A DNA stretch of 64,000 nt from the NCBI GenBank assembly GCA_024742355.1, contig JANSYM010000008.1, positions 157,403 through 221,402 on the forward strand. The letters run 5' to 3'. This DNA is from Hyphomonadaceae bacterium. GTDB lineage: Bacteria; Pseudomonadota; Alphaproteobacteria; Caulobacterales; Hyphomonadaceae. Numbering within the stretch: position 1 is the stretch's first letter; the number at the start of each line of letters is the position of its first letter. Positions 47,765 to 55,688 of this stretch are shown here, one piece after another. Below the pieces are notes generated by a model. The model did no database searches, was not told the DNA's origin, and saw nothing but the letters and a program-made list of their open reading frames with translations. The translations under genes were made by a program, and so were the position numbers.

Positions 47765-48877
47765 ATGTCTGGCACTTCCCCGCTTTTCAAGCCGCTGACC
47801 ATTCGCGGCATGACCATTCCAAACCGTGTTGTCATGGCGCCTATGACGCGCTCATTCTCGCCAGGCGGCGTACCTGGCGAGAATGTCGTTGAGTATTATG
47901 CGCGGCGCGGCGATGCCGATGTCGGACTTATTGTGACCGAAGGGACGACGGTCGATCGTGGCGGCGCCTCGAACGATCCGAAGGTCCCGAACTTCCACAA
48001 GGAAGACGCGCTGGGCGGCTGGTCCAATGTCGTCGAGGCGGTTCACAAGACCCCTGGCAAGATTGCGCCGCAGCTTTGGCATGTCGGCATGATGCGCAAA
48101 CCCGGCACTGGCCCTGACCCGGACGCCGTCTCTGACAGCCCTTCCGGGCGCACGCATCACGGCAAGCAGGTTCAGCCTGAACCGTCGGACAGCGAAGTTG
48201 CTGATATGGTCATGGCCTATGCCAAGGCCGCCGGAGACGCCAAACGCCTCGGCTTTGACGCTATCGAGATCCACGGCGCGCATGGTTATCTGATCGATGA
48301 GTTCTTCTGGAACGTCATGAACACCCGCGAAGACAAATATGGCGGCGACCTGGTCGGCCGCGCGACCTTTGCCGGTGACATTATCCGCGAATGCCGCAAG
48401 GCGGTCGGAGAGGATATGCCGATCATTCTGCGCTTCTCGCAATGGAAGCAGCAGGAATACACTGCGCGCCTCGCTACCACACCACAAGAGCTCGAACCGT
48501 TCCTGCAAGTGTTCGCTGATGCCGGCGTCGACGTCCTGCACGCCAGTCAGCGGCGCTGGTGGGAAGCTGAATTCCCGGAAGTTGACGGCGATAGCGGCCT
48601 CAACCTTGCCGGTTGGTGCAAGAAGATCACCGGTCTGCCGTCGATCACGGTTGGATCGGTTGGTCTGTCATCTGATTTCATCGGCGCCTTTGCCGGTCAG
48701 GATTCCAAAACCCGTCCCATCTCGGATGTCATTGAACGCCTCGACAAAGGTGAGTTTGATATGGTCGCCGTTGGCCGCGCGCTGCTGCAGGATCCGTTCT
48801 GGGCGCAGAAGATCAAGGAAGACCGCGTCGACGAGCTTGCCGACTATGATGCCAAGGCGCTGGCGACGCTTTACTAG
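47765..48877 (+). CDS. NADH:flavin oxidoreductase (old yellow enzyme family)
   Basis: This is a flavoprotein of 370 residues with a TIM-barrel fold. The start LFKPLTIRGMTIPNRVVMAP and the central FDAIEIHGAHGYLIDEFFW are hallmark segments, and QLWHVGMM supplies the usual substrate-site His. AAGGA lies eight bases before the ATG at 47765; earlier in-frame starts lie upstream. A strong terminator follows. The substrate, probably an alpha,beta-unsaturated carbonyl, is not known. Confidence 0.87.
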   Translation: MSGTSPLFKPLTIRGMTIPNRVVMAPMTRSFSPGGVPGENVVEYYARRGDADVGLIVTEGTTVDRGGASNDPKVPNFHKEDALGGWSNVVEAVHKTPGKIAPQLWHVGMMRKPGTGPDPDAVSDSPSGRTHHGKQVQPEPSDSEVADMVMAYAKAAGDAKRLGFDAIEIHGAHGYLIDEFFWNVMNTREDKYGGDLVGRATFAGDIIRECRKAVGEDMPIILRFSQWKQQEYTARLATTPQELEPFLQVFADAGVDVLHASQRRWWEAEFPEVDGDSGLNLAGWCKKITGLPSITVGSVGLSSDFIGAFAGQDSKTRPISDVIERLDKGEFDMVAVGRALLQDPFWAQKIKEDRVDELADYDAKALATLY

Positions 48878-48905
48878 GCAATATCGGCCACAAATAGTAT
48901 CCTTA

Positions 48906-48936
48906 TGGCGAGGCAAGCGATTGCCTCGCCATTTTT
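48906..48936 (+). terminator. Rho-independent terminator of the flavin oxidoreductase gene
   Basis: TGGCGAGGCAA, loop GCGA and TTGCCTCGCCA form a perfect 11-bp stem followed by TTTTT. It lies 29 bases after the stop codon. Confidence 0.95.
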
Positions 48937-48975
48937 CTGTTTGGTTGGCTTGCGCAAGGCCAAGTCCACCAAAAG

Positions 48976-48991
48976 TTGACGCCAGCGTCAT
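48976..48991. promoter_or_regulatory. 16-bp palindrome upstream of the desaturase operon
   Basis: TTGACG-CCAG-CGTCAT differs from the thiolase-associated palindrome at 37665 only in its centre and last base. It lies 18 bases before the small membrane protein, a position suited to repression of the desaturase operon. Confidence 0.55.
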
Positions 48992-49009
48992 TTTTTGAGA
49001 TAGAGGCCC

Positions 49010-49204
49010 ATGCAAACCGTCATCAAAGCCATTTTCGCGATCGGACCGCTGCTCTTCGGCTTCGGCTTCATGGCTCCGCTCATTTCGCAAGCAATCCAGG
49101 CCTTGTCCTGGACGCCGCCCTTCGGCCTGACCCCGCTCATGACCGGCTTGATTGTCGGCGGCACGCTTGGCCTGATCGCTCAAATACGGGGGACCTGGAT
49201 ATGA
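49010..49204 (+). CDS. Small membrane protein coupled to the desaturase
   Basis: This 64-residue protein has two predicted membrane helices (about 5-27 and 41-58) and no polar domain. Its last codons overlap the desaturase start as ATGA, so the two are translated together. It may anchor or regulate the desaturase, or simply be an unrelated small protein; no family is known to me. AGAGG precedes the ATG. Confidence 0.7.
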   Translation: MQTVIKAIFAIGPLLFGFGFMAPLISQAIQALSWTPPFGLTPLMTGLIVGGTLGLIAQIRGTWI

Positions 49205-50073
49205 GCCCGACCCAAGATCTTTCCAAACTCTCAGAGGCCGAGCTGATGCGCCTCGAGCGCGAAGTGGCGGCCCGCCATCTCAACAAGTTTCCGTATTTTG
49301 CGGTGATCTGGGCCTTTTCCAATCTCGCGGTCTGGCTGTCACTTTGGCCGCTCGTCTTCATGGGCGTCATCCCGCTCTGGCTTGGCTTCATCATCGCCAC
49401 GGTGAACATCACGCTGTCTTACCTGCCGAGCCATGAGGCCCAGCACGACATCATCGCCAAGCCCGGGTCGAAGCTGCGCTGGTTGAACCAGCTGGTGGGT
49501 CATACCTCCACCATCCCGCTGGTCATGCCCTACAGCACGCTGAAATGGACCCATATGGAGCATCATAAGCACGCCAATGATCCGGCGCTTGATCCTGATT
49601 ATGGAACGCATGCGACCGGCCATTTGCAGGCGATCTGGAAGACCTTCCAGAACCGGCAACCGCGATCGGAATGGATCGAGGCCTATCCGAAGACCCTGGA
49701 ACGCGTTGGCCATATTGAAGGCATCGTCCACGCTATTCTTTATCAGCTTGTCTTCTATAGTATTCTGTTCGCGCTGGCCTGGAGCGGATACGCCATCGAA
49801 GCGGCTCTGCTCTGGTGGTTGCCGCGTCATCTCGCCTTCAGCTATATCCAGTATTATCTCAGCTGGGCGCCGCACAATCCGGGCCTCAGCAAAGGCCGCT
49901 ATCGCGACACGCGCAGTTTCCGCTCAATCTTCGGCAATATCGGCTCGCTGGGCATGCAGTTTCATGTCATCCACCACCTGCACCCGCGTATTCCGCTGTA
50001 CCGGACGCCGATGGCGTATTGGGAGATGAAACCGATCCTGGAAGCCCGCGGCTGCGACGTCGACGATCTGTAA
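49201..50073 (+). CDS. Fatty acid desaturase/carotenoid hydroxylase-like membrane di-iron protein
   Basis: This is a 290-residue protein with several membrane helices and the three histidine boxes that bind the di-iron centre: HEAQHD, HMEHHKH and HVIHHLH. Such enzymes use O2 to introduce double bonds into lipids or to hydroxylate carotenoids. The C-terminal MQFHVIHHLHPRIPLYRTP resembles the CrtR/CrtZ-like branch. The presence of a lipid operator-like palindrome upstream favours a lipid role. The substrate cannot be decided from sequence. Confidence 0.87.
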   Translation: MSPTQDLSKLSEAELMRLEREVAARHLNKFPYFAVIWAFSNLAVWLSLWPLVFMGVIPLWLGFIIATVNITLSYLPSHEAQHDIIAKPGSKLRWLNQLVGHTSTIPLVMPYSTLKWTHMEHHKHANDPALDPDYGTHATGHLQAIWKTFQNRQPRSEWIEAYPKTLERVGHIEGIVHAILYQLVFYSILFALAWSGYAIEAALLWWLPRHLAFSYIQYYLSWAPHNPGLSKGRYRDTRSFRSIFGNIGSLGMQFHVIHHLHPRIPLYRTPMAYWEMKPILEARGCDVDDL

Positions 50074-50079
50074 GACCGC

Positions 50080-50553
50080 TTACCAGCTGCCTTCATTCTC
50101 CATGCTCGCCCATGGCTCAGCGGGCGCCAGCGGCTTGCCCTTTTGCAGCAGCTCGACCGAAATACCATCTGGCGAGCGGACGAAGGCCATACGCCCGTCG
50201 CGCGGGGGCCGGTTGATGGTCACGCCGAGTTTCTGGAAGCGCTCGCAGGCTTCGTAGATGTCGCCAACGCGGTAAGCGAGATGGCCGAAATTGCGGCCGC
50301 CATCATAGTCTTCGGGGTCCCAATTATAGGTCAGCTCGACCATTGGAATATCCATGGCAGTGGGTGAAGTATTCTCCGGCACGCCGCCGCAGCGTTCAAT
50401 ATCGTCTGGCGAGGCCAGGAAGACCAGCGTGAACCGGCCTTGCTCATTCTCATAGCGCAGCAGCTCACTTAGCCCAAGGCCTTCGCCATAGAACTTCACC
50501 GCCGCATCAATATCGGTGACACGGACCATGGCATGCAGGAATTCAACGCTCAT
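50080..50553 (-). CDS. gloA: Lactoylglutathione lyase (glyoxalase I) family protein
   Basis: This is a 157-residue VOC metal enzyme converting the methylglyoxal-glutathione adduct to lactoylglutathione. The segments LHAMVRVTDIDAAVKFYGE, the metal-site VELTYNWD and GHLAYRVGDIYEACERF, and the ending VRSPDGISVELLQKG match GloA. The start overlaps the preceding membrane-protein gene as ATGA, making it the last gene of an operon with an Ada-like protein. It links electrophile detoxification with alkylation repair. Confidence 0.87.
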   Translation of the reverse strand: MSVEFLHAMVRVTDIDAAVKFYGEGLGLSELLRYENEQGRFTLVFLASPDDIERCGGVPENTSPTAMDIPMVELTYNWDPEDYDGGRNFGHLAYRVGDIYEACERFQKLGVTINRPPRDGRMAFVRSPDGISVELLQKGKPLAPAEPWASMENEGSW

Positions 50554-51056
50554 TTATACTGCTCCTCAAGCCGCCGGATCTCGGATCGCAGCGATGGCGG
50601 GCGATTGCGATAATAGAAGAAGGTCGCCGCTGCCAAAAGCGCGGCATTGATCGCCATGATAATGATAATGGTCAGAAAGTCGCCGAGAATATTGCCGAGA
50701 TTCTGCTGTCGAATGGTCACCTGAACATTGTCTTCGCCCCAGACATTTGCGTCATGGGTAAAACCGTAAAACCCGGCGATGAGGGCCGGCAACAGGACCA
50801 GCGCCAGAAGCGCGATCCCGCATTGATAAACACCAAGGCGCGGCCGTTCAGCTCGCGCGAAACTCTTCACGAACTCGTCACGCGGAACATTGCTGTTGAG
50901 CAGGCCCTTCTCGACATTGGAATCATAGACCTGTTCGCCAAGTTCCGGCGCCTTGATCCATTTCCAGGCGAGGACCGCTGCCCAGATCGCGACCGGCAGA
51001 AACATCAGGTAATAGATGCCAGTAAAATTATCGACGAACATTGGCGTCCACTCCAT
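50550..51056 (-). CDS. Membrane protein of unknown function in the Ada-glyoxalase operon
   Basis: This is a 168-residue protein with three membrane helices (about 15-32, 77-97 and 128-147) and a basic C-terminal tail (RNRPPSLRSEIRRLEEQYK). It is coupled to gloA by a 4-base overlap and follows the Ada-like gene by 18 bases. The start at 51056 is used; an internal ATG at 51041 has a better-placed GGAG. No family is recognised. Confidence 0.72.
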   Translation of the reverse strand: MEWTPMFVDNFTGIYYLMFLPVAIWAAVLAWKWIKAPELGEQVYDSNVEKGLLNSNVPRDEFVKSFARAERPRLGVYQCGIALLALVLLPALIAGFYGFTHDANVWGEDNVQVTIRQQNLGNILGDFLTIIIIMAINAALLAAATFFYYRNRPPSLRSEIRRLEEQYK

Positions 51057-51074
51057 CCGGTGGACCAGACCTGC

Positions 51075-51965
51075 CTATTCGGCCGCCGTGTGCACCTTCT
51101 CATAAGTTAGCATGGCACGTTTTCGCGCCGTGCCCCAATGGTAATTATGTAACCTACCGTCAGATGCAAGCGCGCGATGACATGGGATCAGCCAGGCGAG
51201 CGTATTTGCGCCAATCGCCGTGCCCGCTGCGCGCGCCGCTTTGGGATTGCCGGCAACCGCCGCAACCTGTCCATACGTCCAGGTTTCACCGACCGGAATC
51301 TCGAGCAATGCCCGCCAGACCTGGCGCCTGAACGGGGTGCCATACATGGCCAGTGGGACCTCGCCGCCATCGCCGAATATCTTGTCGGCCCAGCGTTTGG
51401 CTTCGGCGTCATCAAATTGGAAATCCGCATTGGCGTAGCGCTGCATCATGTCTTCAAACACGCGGTCTTCGGCATAGCCCGGATGCACGAAACCGGTCTT
51501 GTCCTGTACGCCTTCATCAGCGAAGCCGAGCCCGCACAATCCACGCGAAGAAATCAGGAAGACGCCTGTTCCAAACGGCGTATTCGCTTTTCCAATGGTC
51601 AGCTGCGCGCCCTGGCCGCCCGTCTTGGCCTCGCCCGGCGAGAGCGCTTCGTGCGCGATGAACAGGTCATGCAAACGCGACGGCGACGACAAGCCGGTCT
51701 CGAACGTGGTGTCGAGCACGCTGGCGCCCTGGCGCAGCAGATCGCCGGCCTCGGCATGTGCCAGCGTCGCCTGATACTGTTTCGGGCTGACCCCCGCCCA
51801 GCGCGTGAACTCGCGTTGAAAATGGCTGGCGGACAGACCGACCGCTTCCGCGCAGGTGCGCAGGTCCGGCCAGTCACGCCAGGTATCGCCTAAGTGTTCC
51901 AGGGCATCTGCCATGCGCTCATAAGCGACACAGCGTTCATCAAGAGGTTTCATAAGAAGTGTCAT
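51075..51965 (-). CDS. ada: AraC-domain/O6-methylguanine-DNA methyltransferase fusion (Ada-like)
   Basis: The protein joins an AraC-type helix-turn-helix region (about 10-105, including CAEAVGLSASHFQREFTRWAG minus the first residue) to a C-terminal methyltransferase with the acceptor Cys in LIPCHRALASDG (about residue 265). It repairs O6-alkylguanine by suicide transfer. The N-terminal zinc methyl-phosphotriester domain of E. coli Ada, which senses damage, is missing. The start is set at ATG 51965; later ATGs are possible. Operon with a membrane protein and gloA. Confidence 0.85.
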   Translation of the reverse strand: MTLLMKPLDERCVAYERMADALEHLGDTWRDWPDLRTCAEAVGLSASHFQREFTRWAGVSPKQYQATLAHAEAGDLLRQGASVLDTTFETGLSSPSRLHDLFIAHEALSPGEAKTGGQGAQLTIGKANTPFGTGVFLISSRGLCGLGFADEGVQDKTGFVHPGYAEDRVFEDMMQRYANADFQFDDAEAKRWADKIFGDGGEVPLAMYGTPFRRQVWRALLEIPVGETWTYGQVAAVAGNPKAARAAGTAIGANTLAWLIPCHRALASDGRLHNYHWGTARKRAMLTYEKVHTAAE

Positions 51966-52067
51966 GAGCACATTCTGCCGGGCCCGGGCAAGCTCTGCCA
52001 CCCGTTTCTTGCGACGCAAGCGTCTATGCGCCTCACCTGCATCGTGACACCCTGCCGCAGTCTTAGT

Positions 52068-52082
52068 TGCGAATCATTCTTG
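52068..52082. promoter_or_regulatory. Fur-box-like site 1 upstream of bfd
   Basis: TGCGAATCATTCTTG has a GAAT-C-ATTC core like Fur half-palindromes. It overlaps the -35-like TTGACA at 52080-52085. A second site lies 33 bp downstream, three helical turns away. Confidence 0.55.
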
Positions 52083-52100
52083 ACAAATGCGGTTTGAAGT

Positions 52101-52115
52101 TGCAAATCGTTCTCA
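52101..52115. promoter_or_regulatory. Fur-box-like site 2 at the bfd start
   Basis: TGCAAATCGTTCTCA is related to site 1 in the same orientation and ends on the first base of the bfd start codon. Confidence 0.5.
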
Positions 52116-52315
52116 TGATCATTTGCATCTGCCGCCGTATCAATGACCAAGGGGTTCGCGAAGCTGTCGAAGCTGGCGCGCGCAGCCCTGAGGCTGTGCA
52201 GGCGCATCATGGCTGCAGCTTCAATTGCGGCAAATGCCGCTGCACGATTGGCGAAGTGATCTCCGAAACGCTCGACGCTGACGATCGGGTGCTGGAGCTC
52301 ATGGCCGCTGAATAA
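52115..52315 (+). CDS. bfd: Bacterioferritin-associated ferredoxin-like [2Fe-2S] protein
   Basis: This 66-residue protein has four cysteines in the BFD pattern: CIC near the start and GCSFNCGKC in the middle, with the usual RRINDQGVREAVEAG helix. Bfd reduces and releases iron from bacterioferritin under iron limitation. The ATG at 52115 has no Shine-Dalgarno, and the promoter elements would place the transcript start at or near it, suggesting a leaderless mRNA. No bacterioferritin gene lies in the window. Confidence 0.9.
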   Translation: MIICICRRINDQGVREAVEAGARSPEAVQAHHGCSFNCGKCRCTIGEVISETLDADDRVLELMAAE

Positions 52316-52323
52316 GCGCCCGC

Positions 52324-53385
52324 CTACTCCGTTTCCTCCTCATATCCGACCAGCCGCAATGGCCGCGCCTTGCGCCCTTCCAGTTCGGCCCACCGCACCA
52401 GCGCATCTTCGCGGCCATAGGTGATCCACAACTCTTCCGGATCGACGTCGCGGACGGTCTGGGTCAGCTCGTCCCAGTCGGCATGATCGGACAAGACCAG
52501 CGGCAGTTCCACCCCCCTTTGCTTTGCCCGCTGACGGATGCCCATCCAACCTGAAGCAAAACAGGTCACCGGATCGGCGAAGCGGCGTCCCCATTTATCA
52601 TTGAAGCTGGCCGGCGGACCGAGAATGATCTCACCCGCGAATGACACCTGCGGGTCGTCGTCTGTAGATGGCGTGATCAGCCTCAAGTCCCCCAGTTCGA
52701 CACCCTGGCGGCCATAGAGCGCGCACAGCTTCTCCAGCGCGCCATGTATATAGAGAGTACGGTCATATCCGGCCTCGCGCAGCAAGGCGATCACACGCTG
52801 TGCCTTGCCCAGCGAGTAGACGCCAACCAGGTGCGAGCGGTCCCTGAACAGCTCGACACTGGCCAGCAGTTTGCGGATTTCAGCCCGGTCATCCGGATGG
52901 CGGAACACCGGCAGGCCGAATGTCGCTTCGCTGATGAAGACGTGAGTATTCGGAACAATCTCAAACCGGGCGCAGGTCGGATCCTGTCGCCTTTTATAAT
53001 CGCCCGTGCTGACCATGCGCAGACCGCGCCAGTCGACCACCACCTGGGCGGAGCCGAGAATATGGCCCGCCGGCGCGAACCAGACGGTCACGCCATTGAT
53101 CTCGACCGTCTCGCCGAATTCCAGAGGCTGGCGGCTGGCGGTGAAGTTCTCGCCATAGCGCGCAGCCATGATGGCCAGGGTGGCGGGGGTTGCCAGGACC
53201 GCGCCATGCCCGGCCCTTGCATGGTCGGCATGTCCATGCGTGACCACTGCCCGATCGACGGCGCCGCGCACCGGGTCGATATAAAAGTCCCCGGGCGGGC
53301 AATAGAGGCCTTTCGGGGTCTCGTGCAGCAAGAGGTCGGGGCGGATCATACCTCCAGCTATAATCCTGAAATCGAAATCCGACAC
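52324..53385 (-). CDS. Ligase-associated DNA exonuclease (metallo-beta-lactamase fold)
   Basis: This is a 353-residue MBL/beta-CASP nuclease. Metal ligands are visible in THGHADHARAG, PAGHILGSAQ and STGDYKRR, and the C-terminal LSDHADWDELTQTV supplies the last His. The length and pattern match the exonuclease of the Lhr-helicase/ATP-ligase DNA repair cassette. The partner helicase is encoded 2.3 kb away (55689), but the ATP ligase and the PdeM-like nuclease are not in this window. Role: end processing in DNA repair, by inference. Confidence 0.87.
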   Translation of the reverse strand: MSDFDFRIIAGGMIRPDLLLHETPKGLYCPPGDFYIDPVRGAVDRAVVTHGHADHARAGHGAVLATPATLAIMAARYGENFTASRQPLEFGETVEINGVTVWFAPAGHILGSAQVVVDWRGLRMVSTGDYKRRQDPTCARFEIVPNTHVFISEATFGLPVFRHPDDRAEIRKLLASVELFRDRSHLVGVYSLGKAQRVIALLREAGYDRTLYIHGALEKLCALYGRQGVELGDLRLITPSTDDDPQVSFAGEIILGPPASFNDKWGRRFADPVTCFASGWMGIRQRAKQRGVELPLVLSDHADWDELTQTVRDVDPEELWITYGREDALVRWAELEGRKARPLRLVGYEEETE

Positions 53386-53460
53386 TGCCCCATTTCCGCC
53401 GCTTGCAGGTTTTACCCAAACCAGCCTAGCGTCTCATCTCGAATGATTTTGGAGTATCCT

Positions 53461-54924
53461 ATGCGTCGCATCCTTGCTTTAGCCGCAGGCCTCGCCGTGG
53501 CGACCACCCCCTTCGCCCAGGCTCAGAATTCGGACCCGAGCGACACCATTAAATTGTCCATGGTCGCCGGATACAAAGCGCTCTTCACCTGCTCCGGATA
53601 TTTCAGCGCCGGGCAGAGCCTGCCGGAAATCCAATCTAATGAGCTGAGCGGCATCTATGTCGATTACCGCCCCCTGATGAACCAGGTCTCGAACGCCAGG
53701 ATCGATGAAGACAACCGCACGGTTCAGGTCGAGTTTGACAATAATCTGCCGCCACGCGTCGCGGTCTGGCGCCCAGGCATCGGCTGCTCGACGCTCCCGG
53801 TTGGTGCTTCTGCCGACATGACGGCCTGGCTGCCCAGCTTTGCCAATATGCCCGGCATGAACGAGCCGGACAATTCGACCGCACTCGGAGACAATGTCAC
53901 GCTGACCGAGAACACATTCGCGCTCGACCTGCTGGGTGTGCCGGTGAGTTTTGCCTTTGACGAAGCCACCTATGGACAGGGCACGCGCACCAGCGCTGTC
54001 GTCATCCTGCACAAGGGACAGGTCGTCGCCGAGCAATATGCGCGCGGCATAGACCGCACGACGCCGCAACGTACCTGGTCGGTGGCCAAGTCGCTGACCT
54101 CAACGATTATCGGTGCGGCCATCTATGACGGCATTCTTGGCCTGGACAATGAGGCGATCATTGCCGACTTCAACAAAGGCGGCGATCCGCGCCGGGCGAT
54201 CACGCTGCGCCATGTTCTCAATATGGCGAGCGGCCTGGAATCCAACAATCCGGGATCGCGCACAGACCGGCTCTATTTTGGCGGCGCGGCAGTCGCCGAC
54301 CAGCTCGCCGATCGCTCCATGGAAGCCATTCCCGGTACGCGGTTCAAATATTCCAATATGGACACTTTGATCGCCATGCGCGCTTTGCGTGAGGCGATGG
54401 GCAATGACTCAGCTTATCGCGCCTTCCCGCACACCGAAGTGCTGCAGAAGATCGGCGCGCGCCACACCATTCTCGAGACCGACTGGAACGGCGATTATGT
54501 CTCCTCATCGCAAGTCTGGATGACCGCACGCGACATGGCGCGGCTGGGTCAGCTTTACCTGCAGGACGGCAATTGGGGCGGCGAGCAGATCCTGCCACCT
54601 GACTGGCTCGACTTTGTCACAACCCCTGCCCCGTCCCAGCCTGATGGTGATGTCGGTTATGCCGGATCATTCTGGCTGATGAACAATGTCGACGGCGTCC
54701 CGTCTGATGCGTTTGCCGGCTTCGGAAATCGTGGCCAGTACATGGTCGTCGTCCCGTCCCGGGACCTGGTCATCGTCCGCCGCGGCTTTGATATTGCTGG
54801 CGAACCGCGCTTCGAGATCGGCAATTTCGTCGCCAACGTGGTCGGCGCTTTCGATGCCGCTGAGCAAGCGCGTCTGGCGGCCGAAGCCGCCGCCGCTGCG
54901 CTCGAAGAGGAAGACGCTGACTAG
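53461..54924 (+). CDS. Secreted serine hydrolase (beta-lactamase/class C family)
   Basis: This is a 487-residue protein with a signal peptide (ending PFAQAQ) and a beta-lactamase-fold domain. The SxxK nucleophile is in TWSVAKSLTSTI, the YSN motif in FKYSNMDTLI, and a later GNRGQY region is at the HxG/KTG position. An N-terminal non-catalytic domain of about 150 residues precedes it, and the tail is alanine- and glutamate-rich. GGAG lies six bases before the ATG at 53461. It could be a peptidase, esterase or penicillin-binding-like protein; antibiotic resistance cannot be claimed. Confidence 0.85.
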   Translation: MRRILALAAGLAVATTPFAQAQNSDPSDTIKLSMVAGYKALFTCSGYFSAGQSLPEIQSNELSGIYVDYRPLMNQVSNARIDEDNRTVQVEFDNNLPPRVAVWRPGIGCSTLPVGASADMTAWLPSFANMPGMNEPDNSTALGDNVTLTENTFALDLLGVPVSFAFDEATYGQGTRTSAVVILHKGQVVAEQYARGIDRTTPQRTWSVAKSLTSTIIGAAIYDGILGLDNEAIIADFNKGGDPRRAITLRHVLNMASGLESNNPGSRTDRLYFGGAAVADQLADRSMEAIPGTRFKYSNMDTLIAMRALREAMGNDSAYRAFPHTEVLQKIGARHTILETDWNGDYVSSSQVWMTARDMARLGQLYLQDGNWGGEQILPPDWLDFVTTPAPSQPDGDVGYAGSFWLMNNVDGVPSDAFAGFGNRGQYMVVVPSRDLVIVRRGFDIAGEPRFEIGNFVANVVGAFDAAEQARLAAEAAAAALEEEDAD

Positions 54925-55589
54925 CCGACCGGATGCAGGAGCTTGGTGATCCGGCGCGAGACCGCTTCATCAAAGCTCTGCATCATCGCGGAACCGGCGA
55001 TCTTGAAATCGAACGCCTCGACAAAGGTTCGACCATCCGGCGCGCGGGCGCAGGTGGCGTCCATTTCGAATGAGTTGATCTTGGCGACCATGGCCGGCTT
55101 GTAAGGCTTGGGCAGCTTCATATTGAAGGCCAGGACCGAGCCATCACTCTTGTCGAGTGTGACCGTGCCTTTGAGTTTTTTCATCATCTTCTTTTCCATG
55201 CCATCGGCGTCAGCTTCCGGCTGGGGCGTGAAGGCATAGGTGACAGTGTCATCGCTTTCATTGAGCGCCGAAACTTTGTCGGGCACCATCTCCGCAAAGT
55301 CCGCGCACCAGATATCCCCATCGGTTTCGGATTCCATTTCTTCGAGACCTTCGCGGAAATCGTCTGACCACTCACTCTCGGCAGGACTGGTCACTTGAAT
55401 GCGCTCACCTTCCGGCTGGCTCGGATCGATTTTTCCGGTGGCGAACATGTCGGCCTCCGAATAGGTCATCTCATAGGCATAGACGGGGCCGTCCTTGGAC
55501 AGATTGCGCATCATGTCGAGCACGGGATCGGCTGAAGCTGGAACGGACAGACCGGCGGCGACAAGCGCGAGCGGGAGGAAACGGGACAT
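54921..55589 (-). CDS. Secreted protein of unknown function
   Basis: This is a 222-residue protein with a signal peptide ending at VPASAD. The mature part is acidic, with repeated Lys-Lys and Met-Lys clusters (MEKKMMKKLKGTVTLDKSD) and a beta-rich look (VTYAFTPQPEADAD). No motif identifies a family. The start is the ATG at 55589; a longer frame upstream contains no signal peptide. The stop overlaps the neighbouring hydrolase stop in CTAG. Divergent from the helicase gene. Confidence 0.75.
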   Translation of the reverse strand: MSRFLPLALVAAGLSVPASADPVLDMMRNLSKDGPVYAYEMTYSEADMFATGKIDPSQPEGERIQVTSPAESEWSDDFREGLEEMESETDGDIWCADFAEMVPDKVSALNESDDTVTYAFTPQPEADADGMEKKMMKKLKGTVTLDKSDGSVLAFNMKLPKPYKPAMVAKINSFEMDATCARAPDGRTFVEAFDFKIAGSAMMQSFDEAVSRRITKLLHPVG

Positions 55590-55688
55590 GGGAACTCCTA
55601 AATCACTTTTCCCCTTCAAACCCGGACCTGTCTGAATGTCAGATGAAAAATCTGCAACAGCGCCGAAGAATGCGGTAGAGATCACGTG

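Noticed and set aside
48976..49200. Upstream extension of the desaturase frame
   Set aside because: It overlaps the coupled small membrane gene; the ATGA overlap fixes the start at 49201.
52744..53460. Long upstream extension of the serine hydrolase frame
   Set aside because: It is antisense to the exonuclease gene; a signal peptide and ribosome site define the start at 53461.
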